From Chondrus crispus (taxonomy: Eukaryota > Rhodophyta > Florideophyceae > Gigartinales > Gigartinaceae): DNA of 64,000 nucleotides. Position numbers and translations under genes: made by a program. The notes under the pieces are model-generated. The model was not told the origin of the DNA. It saw nothing but the letters and a program-made list of their open reading frames with translations, and did no database searches. The stretch is from contig NW_005179009.1 in NCBI RefSeq assembly GCF_000350225.1, forward strand, positions 75,713-139,712. Reading direction: 5' to 3'. Position 1 is the first letter of the stretch, and each line of letters starts with the position of its first letter. Positions 20,123 through 31,588 of this stretch are shown here, in pieces.

Positions 20123-23100
20123 TACTTCTTGCGACGCCGAACTGTGCAGGAACAATGTAAACCTCTCTCACGCCCCGAAAACTCTTGCTCAATTCAATCG
20201 GATATGAACAGTTGCGGAACATTTCAGGTGTACACCCAAGTACACCGTTTTCACCGTATTGTTTTGTGGACTGACTTTGTCTTGTTAAGTCCCTATAAAC
20301 GATTGTTCCATAAACAGGGCATATAACCTCTCCCCTCCGAACATTTCTGGTCGTCAAAACACCAAGAGAGCCATCATTCCAGTGCTTTGAAGGAGCCTCA
20401 ATCAAACTGAGAACCATACACTCATATAAAATGATATCTTCGCAGTGAACTGTTTGAAGGCCTCCGATATATTCCCTCGCCCACTCTGATACAGGCTTTC
20501 CTTTGCACTCTTGCACCATATTTAGTGCTTGTAACTTAGTGGGTAGGAACTTCAAAATGTGCTCCGGAACTTGTTGAAAGTAAGGACATCCTCTCGGAGG
20601 CTTCCAATCTGAGCCCTTCTCAGCGGCCCTTGTAAATGCCCGATTATGAGCCAACAATAGTGTAGTGCAATACGCACCTGAAAAGGGGGGTGAAAATAAA
20701 TGAAAATGATGGGGTATGACAAGCAAAAGTGGAAATCATTTCACTTTATTATTTTAATTATTAATTTTAATTAGTTGCATATTAGTTATTTAACATTAGA
20801 TTAGATCTACGATCTAGCGCCGAGAGCTAATGTAGTGGCTCCGGCGGGGCGATATATACCTTAGCCCTCTGACCATCAAGTCAGTAAAGGTAACCCGAGT
20901 TGCCGGAGTTGAATGTCGCCTTGGTCGAAGTCCGTCTCTACCAAGACGCTCCCTTTTACCTAAGCGTACGGCATCCTTCAGCGCTCGGGGGTCCCATTCC
21001 TTTTTCCTTTATTCCCCAACGAACCCGAGTTGCCAGAGTCTGATATCGCCTTGGTTGAAGTCCGTCTTTTACAAGACATTCCCTTTAACTACAGATTACT
21101 TTATCCTTTGCGCTCGGGGGTCCCCTTTTTCCTTATCAATTTTCCTTTACTTCCCTATCCTAATTTCCCTTAATCTTGAGTTGGTCCCACCTTGTAGGAT
21201 TGCGATCCGCAACGTGACGTCATTTGCCATCGGGCTTCTGTGTTGGTGCACCAGTGGTGCTTTTCTCAGTGTTGGTTCCATCGGAATCTGGTTGCGACCA
21301 ATCCGTTGTTGGTACTTTGCCATCGGGCAGTACGACGGTGTAGCGCTGCTACGTTTTCTTCTTTCCCGACGGGCTACGTTGCGACGTCCCCGTCGAAGAC
21401 CTTATCAAGGGTATAAGGTGTACAAGGCACTCTTCGAGCATTGGATTTAGGACTCATCGGACCAGGTTTACCTAAACACCCCTCCGAACTCGTCGAGCAG
21501 TTGCCTTTACAAGTCTCTACCACCATCTACCGATCCCGGGCTGGGCCCTTCTCTTTGCCCCCCGCTATCAGGGATCCGAGCTACTGCGGGCCGCAAACCC
21601 GCTTAAAGAGGACAGGGGGCTTCGAACACTCCGTAGCGCTGTGCCGTTGGCAGTTGTTGTTTTTGTTGATGTTGTTTGTGTTGGATCGTCGGACCTTGGT
21701 CTCTGCCTAACAGGCGCATTGCATTACAAATAGCTCTGCTCCGGATTCCAACTGTGGTATGTTGATGTCGGAAAATGGGTTCAGAACACTCTGAGCAAAG
21801 ACCAGCTCCAAGTTTTCTGTCGCAGCAAGGCAGGCAACCGGGTCCCGTTCACACCCCACAAATCTCCGATGCTTTTTGAGCGAAAGACAAGCCACTCCAG
21901 TTGAAAAGGTTCCACTGAACATATCAACAACGTAATCACCCAGTTGAGTCAAGCGAGAAATGATTTCCATGAGAAGACGTAGAGGTTTCTGCTCCGGTCG
22001 CAACGGGACGAACTTTGACTTCGGGGCGTCGGGGTGCTAAAGCCTCTCTCCCTCCTCTAGTTTCGGAACGTTGTCGATAATTTTAGTCCAAGCCGGATGG
22101 CAGGAAGAGACGAAGTTGAAGTTATCGTAGTTAACCAGGGCGAAAGCGTCCTTCGAATTGAGTCCTTTCTTAGTGATATGTACAGCCATCTCGGAAATTC
22201 GTCTGAACGCCGTCATCTTGATGGCAGTATTCGTGTAGTAATGACCCGGCATGCTGTTCATAAGCACTGGTGAGGGATCTACATTGAAAATTCGGAGACG
22301 CTCCGCAGGGATATTTACTTCCAGGAGGTCTTCAGTCCCTGACCGCCCTTCCTCGTCGCCTTGACTTGATTCTTCCTCATCTTTTTCATCTTCATTATCA
22401 GAACTGACTACAACTGTACACGATGCGAAGGCGTCATACCAGAGTTTTAATTGCAATGCAGAGCAGAATACAAACGCATGTCCACCATCACGGAGCATCT
22501 GACTGATCTCACGAACACAATCAGTCATGTCACTTTAGCTGAGGTTATCATGGGTTGAATTCGGAAGATTGTTCTCTCTTCGGTAGTTGTAAGGTGGGTC
22601 ACAAAGCACCAGCTGTACTCCTTCCAATATTTGTTCGGAACATGATGAGATATCCTCCTGCGATAGCTCTGGATGTATGTACAGCTATACGTCCTTGCGT
22701 ACTTGCTCATTGCCCTGTAGACATTCTTTAAAGCTTCTCGACATTCACGGCCTTCACCTTTACACTCCTGCGTGACTGACAGAGTCCGTGATTGTGCAGG
22801 CCAGCGTCCTGCCCGGGACTCTGACCTGTCTGGAGCACTACTCACCGATTCAATTTCTCGCACCGCCTGTACAAAGTCGGTGTGTGAGACGGACTTAGAA
22901 GCAGTCCTGCGCCTGGCCACAACTGAGAGGCTCCTTGCAAGGATGTTTTCTTGTCGCGCCTGTTCAGTGGAGTTTAAAGAAGAAACCATCTCTATGTCTT
23001 GTTGTGGGAGGGAATTCTTCACGTGATTGACCATTTCGTTCGGATAACCATCGATGATGGGAGGCATCGTTTTCTCAACTTTCTTGAACCTGTCCAAAGC

Positions 23101-24021
23101 CATCCAATTCGCCATGGAAGGCATTTCATACAAGTAATCCGATGTCACGAGGAAGCGGATATTACTCAGAACAAGTTTTGCTGCCTCGCGGTGAGCATTA
23201 TCCACGGCTGGAACACGGCCAAATGCTTGTGGGGAACATTCGTCTGGGAGAAAGAATGCCCTGGCGTTGACTGTGATTGTATCCTTCTGTTTTTTGTGGG
23301 CGAAGCCTGAACTCAACACAGTAAAGCACAACTCACGGTCGTCACTTGTCAAGTTGATGTAAGGATATATCATTTCTTCGCAGTTCTTGAATCCCATATA
23401 TCTGGCCTTGCATTCCCATGCTCGAATAACTTGCTGAACAGCAAAACCAATACGCTGTGACGTCTCCCTATTGACCTTGTAGTTCTGCAATACCTTCTTT
23501 CTCTTGGCACATGGTGATCCTTGTTTCCTGGTGTGACAGTTCATAACTACTCCCACATAGATTAGGAACATCATTGCCTCGAAGGAGGTTGCGGGCGAAG
23601 TAAGGAATCGTGGCTCTTTCACAGTATTCCTTTTGGAACTCGTGTTGCTAAAAAACGTGCACTGGAGACCTCTAGCATTGAAGCTGCCGCCGTTAATGTC
23701 GCTTATGATTTCGAAGATTTGCCAGGGTCTAGTATCATTACGTCTCCCGCAACCAAGAAGCGCCTGCACGATTGCATAGACTTGTGCGACTTGACGTTGA
23801 TTCATTTTTGATTTGCGAACCTCTGCCTCGGATACATTTTCGGCTCCCAAAGATTGTAAGTAGTTCTTTGCAGCATCGGTCTCAAGATTATTCTCAACCC
23901 AATCCGCGATATCTCCAAGTTTAGGTACCACGTTCCCAGTGTGCTGGATTACGGCTGCTCGCACTACCTGTATGGCTTTAAGGCGCTTCCCGAAGGAAGA
24001 CGTTTTCGCTTGAGTAGGCAT
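20123..24021 (-). pseudogene. Amino-methyltransferase / SET-like fusion gene, broken
   Basis: The minus-strand gene starts at ATG 24021 (MPTQAKTSSFGKRLK). About 430 residues I do not recognise are followed by a beta-class N6-adenine/N4-cytosine methyltransferase: the catalytic DPPYNY (22585-22602, in a frame shifted from the leading ORF), LRDGGHAFVFCS, then QKPLRLLMEIISRL, VVDMFSGTFSTG and FVGCERDP (motifs X, I and II after IV). After the solo LTR the frame resumes with LGVLTTRNVRRGEVICPVYG and FGVARSI, which resemble the start and the ARFIN-like core of a SET methyltransferase; transposon copy 2 truncates it there. Disruptions: a frameshift near 22690, an in-frame TAA at about 22531, a TAG at 22037-22039, and the LTR insertion. 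The methyltransferase call is firm by motif; the SET call is moderate. Target (DNA or protein) unknown. Divergent from the ParB-like gene. Confidence 0.6.
20661..21728 (+). mobile_element. Solo LTR (1068 bp) with AATAG target duplication
   Basis: Ends TGTAGTGCAAT and GCATTGCATTACA, with the 5-bp direct repeat AATAG at 20656-20660 and 21729-21733. It is nearly identical, in reverse, to the solo LTR at 40991-42059 and related to the LTR at 38010-39187, which ties it to a Gypsy-type family. It splits the methyltransferase/SET-like gene, so it arrived after that gene was in place. ORFs inside it are not genes. Confidence 0.9.
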
Positions 24022-24022
24022 G

Positions 24023-24500
24023 TTTATCACGTGTGATAATTCGATGGGGACAGGAACGGATAGCAGTAAGAGGAGCGGAACAAAAATGCAGGCTTATGTA
24101 GAGAACGAAAAGACGTTGCGTGCGATAGTAGATGAGGTTTCTTAAACGGATGGCAAGAGAAGGAGTAATCCAGTAAAGCAACCGCTTAGGTCTTCTAGGT
24201 TTCCACTTGAGGTTTCCACGCAATATTTCCACTTGACGGGTACTCCAACCCACGGTAACGCGTCCCCTACGCGCGGAGGGGGCCAATTTCAGCACTCTTC
24301 CACCACCAAGACCCTTGAGTGATGGTGACAAGATCCGTTCGGGGTACCCCTGCAACCGACTAATGTTGACTATCGGTGCAGTCCTCCGCGTATGAGAAAA
24401 TGTCAATGTTCGAGTTTAGCGGCTAAAGCCACTGAATAAAGGACGACCTAGTAGAAGTAGTGGTCGATAAGAAGGAACAAGCGCAACGCAAAACGCAGTG
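24023..24500 (-). repeat. Inverted arm, left (478 bp), leader of the methyltransferase gene
   Basis: Near-perfect inverted copy of 25118-25594. Its outer end (GATAAA read outward) lies one base before the ATG of the minus-strand gene, so the arm is the gene's 5' flank or promoter. ORFs in the two arms mirror each other only because the DNA does; I do not call them. Confidence 0.85.
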
Positions 24501-24587
24501 CGAGCGGCCTGAAACGTAGAAGGTGACACCACGGCCAGCATGAGCCTGCAGGCACCTTGGTGGACGTGCGTCCCTGACACATGATAT

Positions 24588-24740
24588 GCACATCGACACT
24601 CGATGTGCAAGTAAAATCGGCCAAAAATTGCCCAAAAAAATGATCTGATTTCCACATCGACACTCGATGTGGAAATCAAATCGGCCAAAAAATTGCGCAA
24701 AAAAAGGATTTGATTTTCACATCGGCTATCGATGTGCCCA
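24588..24740. repeat. Short ACATCGACACTCGATGT repeats in the inter-arm spacer
   Basis: The word CACATCGACACTCGATGTG, with flanking AAATCGGCCAAAAA and runs of A, occurs about three times. One copy (24647-24677) forms a hairpin with 14-bp arms GATTTCCACATCGA around CAC. The unit lies between the two inverted arms, a place where a shared bidirectional promoter or origin-like element could lie. Function unknown. Confidence 0.6.
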
Positions 24741-25117
24741 TCTGGTGCCTGAGTCGAGCGTCCGAAAAAACTTGACTGTTTTTTTGGCCGCACACCACCC
24801 CAGCGCTCCATTGGGGATGTCCAGGCATGTCATCTGTCATGGTGCATCCCGGGCCGTTGATTTTGGGTCTGTAAAGCGTCTCCCCATAGCTTAATCGCCC
24901 CTGTGTAGACGCATTTCTGTCCAAAAATCGTCCTGCACGTCCTACCCCTTTGACCTCACTCGACCCTTTTCCTCTCTAGCACCTTTCTTGTTTGCAGCCT
25001 ACCGGCACGCCTATACCGAGTACTTGCACTACGTCTGCTCGCCCTTTCCGACCACAGTGACAGTCTTTTTTGCTTCCAGGTCCCGAACGCGTCGCAAACC
25101 CGTCTATCGTTTCTCGC

Positions 25118-25594
25118 GCTGCGTTTTGCGTTGCGCTTGTTCCTTCTTATCAACCACTACTTCTACTAGGTCGTCCTCTATTCAGTGGCTTTAGCCGCTA
25201 AACTCGAACATTGACATTTTCTCATACGCGGAGGACTGCACCGATATTCAACATTAGTTGGCTGCAGGGGCACCCCGAACGGATCTTGTCACCATCACTC
25301 AAGGGTCTTGGTGGTGGAAGAGTGCTGAAATTGGCCCCCTCCGCGCGTAGGGGACGCGTCACCGTGGGTTGGAGTACCCGTCAAGTGGAAATATTGCGTG
25401 GAAACCTCAAGTGGAAACCTAGAAGACCTAAGCGGTTGCTTTACTGGATTACTCCTTCTCTTGCCGTCCGTTTAAGAAACTTCATCTACTATCGCACGCA
25501 ACGTCTTTTCGTTCTCTACATAAACCTGCACTTTTGTTCCGCTCCTCTTACTGCTATCCATTCCTGTCCCCATCGAAGTATCACAAGTGATAAA
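25118..25594 (+). repeat. Inverted arm, right (477 bp), leader of the ParB-like gene
   Basis: Matches 24023-24500 in reverse with only scattered differences. It ends at GATAAA, 14 bases before the ATG at 25609. Both downstream genes begin ATGCCTAC(A/T)C, so the similarity touches the coding start. It includes GGACGCGTCACCGTGGGTTG and CTTTACTGGATTACTCC as landmarks. Confidence 0.85.
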
Positions 25595-25608
25595 TCAAGG
25601 TTTTTACC

Positions 25609-28600
25609 ATGCCTACACCCAAGCGCGGAATTAGAAACGAACGAAGAGGTCGTGGTCGTGGGCGTGGGCCTGTGTGTGGTTCTAGCCATGCAACTGGAAA
25701 AAGGTTCGCTCCCTTGAAGAACTTCAGTCCAAGGGAATTGTAGCCAATGCAGAAGTGACCCTCTTTGCCCATGACTTCAAAATCAAACGATTTCAGGCAA
25801 CGACGGAGGGGCATGAAGAGTTCGGTGCTCTAGTTCGAGTGGGAACTGCGCATATCATCCTCCGTGCCGAGGGCCAGATGCCGCCCCGAACTTTCGATCT
25901 TGCAGACATCGGGGACTGGGAGAAAGGTTCGCAATACCTCGTTCTGGTTTACAAAGTCCATATAGACGACAACCGTAAGAACATCCCCTATACGTACCCT
26001 TTTCCGGCCAATGAGGAGCAACACTGTTCCAAGACACTTGGAGAGATTGTCGACATATGGGCGCGATACCCTTGGGACAGTTTCATGATGGCCAAGAGGG
26101 TTGTGTCGGAAATGGAGGGAACGGTCTCCACTCCCACTACCAAGAAAACCTCCGATGTTGAAAAGACTGCTCAGACCCCTATATTCGTTCGAAAGAGATT
26201 AAGTTTATTCAAAGATGAAGAGCAACAATCGGACACGGCGAAACACATCGTTTCAGCGGTCGTTTCAGATTCATGTAGAAAAATCGGAACGGAAGCATAT
26301 GCACCGAAATCACCTCGTGCAGATTCTTCTAGACGAGACTATGACAACAGCAGTTCGCCAATGGACGTTGTTAATGTTGATGATGACATCCGGTTTGTGA
26401 AGGAAACGAGAGTTGCTACACTCGACAACGGTAGCGAAATAGACGAGTCTTTTGCCCCAGATATCCCTGAAGTGGATGTGAGCAAGTACGGGCAGCATCA
26501 AGTCTGGGTCTTAGTCAGTAACATCAGAATCATGGAAGAAACTCTTCGGGAGGTTGATGAAAGACATGTTGAATCAATTACCGAGAGCCTTCTCAAAAAC
26601 GGGCTGCTGAAAGCGGCTAGAGCAATCTCTGTGGCCATGCCAAAAGACATGGTCTTCGATCGCTCTACGATGTTGAGGCAGAGAGACGATGGGTTTGATG
26701 AGCTGATGATGGAACCTCTAATTTGCGACGGTCAGCATCGTGTCACAGGCATGAATAAGGCCAAGGCTACTGACTTGCAAAAGGAAAAGAAGTTCGAATG
26801 GATCGATGCACAGGTGTGGTACAGGAAGGATGGTAAACCCGTTTCAGACTTGGAAAAATTAGGCATCGGTGCTCTACTCAGCGTCAGAGGAAAAGGAGAA
26901 AGAAGCGCGGTGCTTTCACAGAGTACGAGAATGCTTTCTTTGAAGCCTTTGCAGAAATTTATGAGGAGCTTTGCACCATTGCCAACACGTACGAGAAGGA
27001 GTTGCAAAGCGTGTTGGAAATGGAGATTGAGGTCGGCAGAAACATCAAGATACGGATTGATGACTTTGTGGCAAGGCAGATGAAGAGTTTCAAGAGTGGA
27101 GTTAATGAAGCTGGGCAGCGTTTTGACCAAGACAAGCGTCTCAATATGCTCGGAAAAAAGCTCGTGAAAGCTTTAGCTCCACCTAAGGAGCTTTCTAAGC
27201 GAGCTGACGCGCCTATCTCTCAAGGTGCTTCACGCCAAGTACCTCAAACGACTACGTCTCAAGTTGATACGTCCCAGGCGCCTAGTCACGGGCAAGGGCC
27301 TGGTCTTCCTCGCAGGTCTCGTCCGTAACAGTTCGCAGAGGGATTCGCTAAAGGATTAAAACTAATTCGTTGACGATTTCTCTGCAGCTGCCTTTGAAGA
27401 AAACAGGAAAGAGAAAGCGAGGCCAGGAAGATGCTATCCAGTCAACCAAGAACATCCGTGCCCTCAACACTGCCTTTGAAGAGAACGAAGAGGAATTGAG
27501 GATAACAGCTTTACTGCCAGCTGTCGAAAGTGATGTGGAAAGGGAAGATGACGTCGGGGAGTTTGATGACATTCTTCCAGGTCTACTACCGATCGGGGCA
27601 CACGAATGCCGTATGGAATGTTTCGAAGAACCCGGATTGGGTTAACTACGCCTTACTTCCACCGAGTCAGTGGCCGAAAGGGAATCCGATAACGCATCAA
27701 ACTCCTTGGCTTCGTTCTTTGTGCATACTGGTTAGTCACCGAGCGAATTGCTTAGGCGAAAGAATGGACTTGGTGCGAATTCATCATTGCGTGTACTATC
27801 ACGCCGCGGCTATGCGACACAAGGAACTCGGGTCGACGAAGTCCAACGTGTTCATGAAAGCGCTGCCGTCCACGGGTCCGAGTCCTAATACGGCCCTGAA
27901 GTACAAGGAGTAACAGGCTCTTTGGTCCGCAGCCATGGAATTAGACAACGTCGCTAATGAATATTCCTGGCCAAGGCGACTGAGTTGCGGGAGAAAGGCT
28001 TCGTCATTCTTGAAGGTTCCGGAAGTGACAGTGGTGCGCCATCTAACTTCGCTTTCGAAGCCCCTCACCATGGAGGGGACGTCATCGAAGAGATGATAGA
28101 ATACTACGAAGAAATATTCCCTGGCGAAGATGCGATGAAGGATGAAGCAAATCGCAAAGTGTGCAGCCCCATCTTCAAAGTCGATCCCGAGACAGATAAA
28201 AACACCGAAATAAGGGCATCGGACGCTACATTCACCACGCTAGCATGTGTTTCGTCCGAGGTCGAACAGAATGCCGATACAGTGTGGGTGGCAAGGAAGC
28301 GCGCTATGATGGACGTCCGCCTGGCGCAAATTGCTGCTGCACTTCGACTCGTGGACCCTGAAAAGAGCTCTTCGGAGATGGCTGTTCCGAAGTCTGGGAG
28401 TCGCTTCTTGCTGACGGGGAAAGGTTGTCCTGGGCAGTCTCTCCATACAGACTTTGGCGTTGGAAAATATAAGAATGGAAACCTGGAATACGCAAAGAAT
28501 ACTGGATACTTCTTTATTTGTTCTGGTGAAAATGGATTCCCCCTTTGGGGTTTTCCGTTCTCTCATCACTTCGCAGTGAAGGATTCAATAGCCCAGAGAC

Positions 28601-28986
28601 ACATTTCCATGTGTGTGCAGGTGCAGAAGGTCCACGTTCCACCGAACTCGGTCTTCATTAGAAGAGGAGATCGCTCACATGCTGGTTCTTCGTACGAGGA
28701 TAGCATATCACCCGGGGCGACGTCTCAGATTGGACTTGGCTCTGCAAAGAAGGATGGTCACGTGGTTCGCTATCATCTATACTTCGTTCCTAGAGGACAG
28801 AAGCTGCTGGATTCAGTTCACAGGAATCCGTCCTTTACCCCTCACTTTCAAGACAGGCTCTCCGCGGAGAGCATTTCTCCGCAGACTGGCCCGCACGGTA
28901 ACTCGGAGCCTCTGAAGGAGAATTCGGTCTCGAGCTCTTCTTCTGATTACCACTCAAGTGATTGTAGTGGCGACAGTGATTCGTAG
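25609..28986 (+). pseudogene. ParB/Srx-like plus 2OG-dioxygenase-like gene region, broken
   Basis: ATG 25609 opens an RG-rich start (RRGRGRGRGP) that stops at 25741. The neighbouring frame runs on from 25686 to 26890 and contains a ParB/sulfiredoxin-like segment: VDERHVESITESLLKNGLL, then PLICDGQHRVTGMNKAKA (the GxHR box). Frame slips near 26885, after 27328 and near 27590 join it to LPLKKTGKRKRG and VYYRSGHTNAVWNV segments. The last frame, from about 27960 to 28986, reads KATELREKGFVILEG, GQSLHTDFGV (HxD), VHVPPNSVFIRRGDRSHAG (distal H) and VRYHLYFVP: the signature of a double-stranded beta-helix 2OG-Fe(II) dioxygenase. It could be two genes or one fusion; some slips might be short introns (a TCTCTGCAG acceptor-like site lies near 27390). 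Substrate unknown. Domain calls moderate; intactness unlikely. Confidence 0.5.
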
Positions 28987-29678
28987 GTGAAGGGTACTAA
29001 GGAGGACGACATCCAAGCATACGTACTAGGTAGTTCATACTTTCAATAGCGAGAACAGTGTCATCATCACTCTGTGGAGACACTTCTTTCTTCATTGCAC
29101 AAGTGAATCATCTTGTATCCTTGATTAATCCAGTTCCAATATGAGATGTTGTAGTAGACCACCTTGTACTCTAGCGTACACGTACACAGATGCCACCAAG
29201 TAAATCTTCACTCGAACCGCTAAAGGGATTTCTGCGCTGGTTTTGCTCCCTTTTTCAATAACAATATGTCTATAGAGCATAAAGCAGCTTCACACCCCTC
29301 TTGAAAGGGAACAACTGGCTTATTTCCCTTTACATATTGTCCAGGGGAGATAGAAGAGGTAGGGGAATGAATACATCCACATCGTCTCAGTCACCAATAC
29401 AGAACTGCTCACTAATATATAAAGGAGTCTCCAAAAACGACCACGTTTACTCAGATAGATAGTGGCTCCTTTCTACATCAGTGAAAAGCTTAAAGTAACG
29501 GTAACACTAAGTAGCTTAAGATCAATTGGTGGGATTGCAATGCGAAACGCGGATACGGGTGCAAGTAGATTGTTCATGTTGGGGTCTCCGTTCTGGGACC
29601 CACGCGTTTTCTTCTATTTCATTTATAAAGGGGGGGAGCGTTGGGAGTCATTTTACCATAGGCCTGTTGCACTTACCA
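28987..29678. other. No recognisable feature
   Basis: About 690 bases of AT-moderate DNA after the dioxygenase-like frame. A short ORF (29462-29716) has no family features. It may be the 3' flank of the gene. Confidence 0.5.
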
Positions 29679-29950
29679 GTGTGGCAACTATGATTAAAAG
29701 AACAGTCATTCAATGACACATGAGTTACAGTCAAAGCCTTTTGGACTGTGGCAACTGTGATTAAAAGAACAGTCATTCCATGACACCTGAGTTACTGTCA
29801 AAGCATTCCGGACTGTGGCAACTGTGATTAAAAGAATAGTCATTCAATGACACCTGAGTTACTGTCAAAGCATTCCGGACTGTGGCAACTATGATTAAAA
29901 GGACAGTTATTCAATGACACATGACTGACTGGCAAAGCCTTCTGGACTGG
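29679..29950. repeat. 67-bp minisatellite, four copies
   Basis: GTGGCAACT(G/A)TGATTAAAAG recurs at 29681, 29748, 29815 and 29882, each followed by ACAGTCATTC, ATGACACATGAGTTAC and GTCAAAGC. The last copy is partial. Confidence 0.85.
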
Positions 29951-30091
29951 AAGATGTAGGTAGATTTGTAGCCCATGCCCTACTGGAAAAGTGCACGTGC
30001 AAGTCCCATGGGACTTAGACTCTGAGCAGAGCTGTGATCCATAAATGTGACCGTTACGAAAATGGTGATTTCACATTAATGATATATATAT

Positions 30092-30548
30092 ATGTATATA
30101 CTGACTTCGTTCGAATGGTTACCCCAACTCTTTAGTCTTCGGTATATATTTCAAACAAATTTCTCAAGTATCACTTTCCAAGGGAAATTAACAGAGGGCG
30201 ATACCATCCACCAGTTGATAATAGTATCAGATCTTTTCAATGGCCTCCAATTCGGGAGTGATATAGAGGTCTACTATACCTTGGAGAATGAAGAAGAAAG
30301 TAAGGCATGGTTCCCAGCAACAGCCATTAATCTCAACTACCTTCATGACGATCGAGGAGAGGTGGTCAAGGGGGACTATTCAATACAAGGCTGCATTTGG
30401 GTTCAGGGCATGTAAAAGCAAGGTGACTTTCAAGGAGGGTAACGAGTTTGTACAAGATGGTCAAAAGTTTAGCTGGAGACTCAAAGATACATCCGGCGAT
30501 TGGATATCAACGCAAGCTCAGGCATGGCAAGCGGAGCGATGGATGTAG
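30092..30548 (+). pseudogene. Unrecognised ORFs, possible Tudor/Agenet-like region
   Basis: Two overlapping frames seem to describe one protein: the first (30092-30415) has GSDIEVYYTLENEEESKAWFPATAI, reminiscent of the barrel start of Tudor/Agenet domains; the second (from 30288) continues with GTIQYKAAFGFRACKSKVTF and SWRLKDTSGDWIS. The switch near 30375 is a one-base slip or a tiny splice. It lies just upstream of the 30617-31588 frame and may be the same gene's 5' part, but I could not find a splice pair giving one continuous frame. Domain call is weak. Confidence 0.3.
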
Positions 30549-30616
30549 ATGATATCGACTATGCTCCAGGTAGTTCCATGGTATAAAAGTGCAGGAAGCT
30601 CAACCATAGGACTAAT

Positions 30617-31588
30617 GTGTCACTTGACCAGAAGACAATCAAAGATACACGCGAGCTAAATGCCCTTTCCAGACGCCTTCAGTATCTTGAGGAAGTGGTG
30701 AAAGAACAGCAATCTTCTATTACAACTGCGCTATGGACTCAGAACCCGCTCCTCACTTCTGCTGGGGGCTCCAATATTCCTTTTAAGTTTATTTCGTTGC
30801 GTCTGGAGCATTGGTTACTCAAGACGCCGACACGTCCTAGCCCGGGTGAAATGACTCGTGTGACGAAATGGTTTGTGCAGGACTCATTTAAGGCGCGAGC
30901 AGACTGCACATTGCTCCAGTTTGATTCCATATCCGAAAGAGTCAAAGCTCAGCTACGAACAAAGGTTTCTATTCTTCCGGAAGATTATATGTACAGGAAA
31001 TCAGTTGCGAAGGAGACGAGTATATACTTCAGGAGCTTCTCAGACCTGTCAGAAGCACTCGGACCAGCATCACAGCAAGTTGTCAGAGACCTGATCATCG
31101 CAAAGAGGCTGGAAAAAGGTACCGACAATTGCGTGTCGGCTAGAGTGATCGGCTGTATGGCCGGTCCCAACACCGAATATCTTTCTGACCCGTGCTATAT
31201 GAAAATTGAAGATTCGTTTGCTGTTATGAGGGATGACGAGGATGAACAACGGCATGTTGTATTTCGTCGGGATTGCACTTGGGATTCCATAGAGAAGACC
31301 TACTCCCATCCACTGAAAGCCATAAAACTATCTGAGCTCCACTTCCAAGAACGCATTTCCAAGGTAATGGGTGCTGAAAACGTGGTCAGCGGACCATCCG
31401 ACCGGAAGCAGTCGTTCTACCTGCGATGGAATCTTCAATCCAGTCCTTGTCACTATATATTTGCTGATGTGAATCGCAGCGACGTACTAGGAGTACTTCA
31501 AGTGCACATCCCTTTCCTATCTATCAAAGGCTTTGCGCATGTGAAGCAATTCATCAATGTTGCCAAAATTCTGGACCTCTTTAAGTAA
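30617..31588 (+). CDS. Hypothetical protein with N-terminal coiled coil
   Basis: I do not recognise this 323-codon frame. It lacks an ATG at its 5' end (a GTG opens the stretch; the frame is open back to a TAA near 30582), so the real start is probably in an upstream exon. Residues 8-35 (LNALSRRLQYLEEVVKEQQSS) look like a coiled coil; the rest is a mixed globular sequence ending FAHVKQFINVAKILDLFK. Low repetitiveness and sensible composition argue for a real coding segment. It converges on the minus-strand pseudogene at 32.1-34.0 kb, which also has a coiled-coil and basic region. Function unknown. Confidence 0.4.
   Translation: MSLDQKTIKDTRELNALSRRLQYLEEVVKEQQSSITTALWTQNPLLTSAGGSNIPFKFISLRLEHWLLKTPTRPSPGEMTRVTKWFVQDSFKARADCTLLQFDSISERVKAQLRTKVSILPEDYMYRKSVAKETSIYFRSFSDLSEALGPASQQVVRDLIIAKRLEKGTDNCVSARVIGCMAGPNTEYLSDPCYMKIEDSFAVMRDDEDEQRHVVFRRDCTWDSIEKTYSHPLKAIKLSELHFQERISKVMGAENVVSGPSDRKQSFYLRWNLQSSPCHYIFADVNRSDVLGVLQVHIPFLSIKGFAHVKQFINVAKILDLFK

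Noticed and set aside
20028..20726. A 232-codon ORF read as a free-standing gene.
   Set aside because: It joins three things: transposon copy 2 sequence, the SET-like remnant and the start of a solo LTR. Only the middle is genuine gene sequence.
23978..25717. Mirror ORFs (24406-23978 minus and 25211-25717 plus) with the same 120-residue product looked like paralogous genes.
   Set aside because: They are the same DNA in the two inverted arms, end inside neighbouring genes in another frame, and show no domain features.
29679..29950. The 67-bp repeats as a CRISPR array.
   Set aside because: There are no distinct spacers: the whole unit repeats, and the context is eukaryotic.
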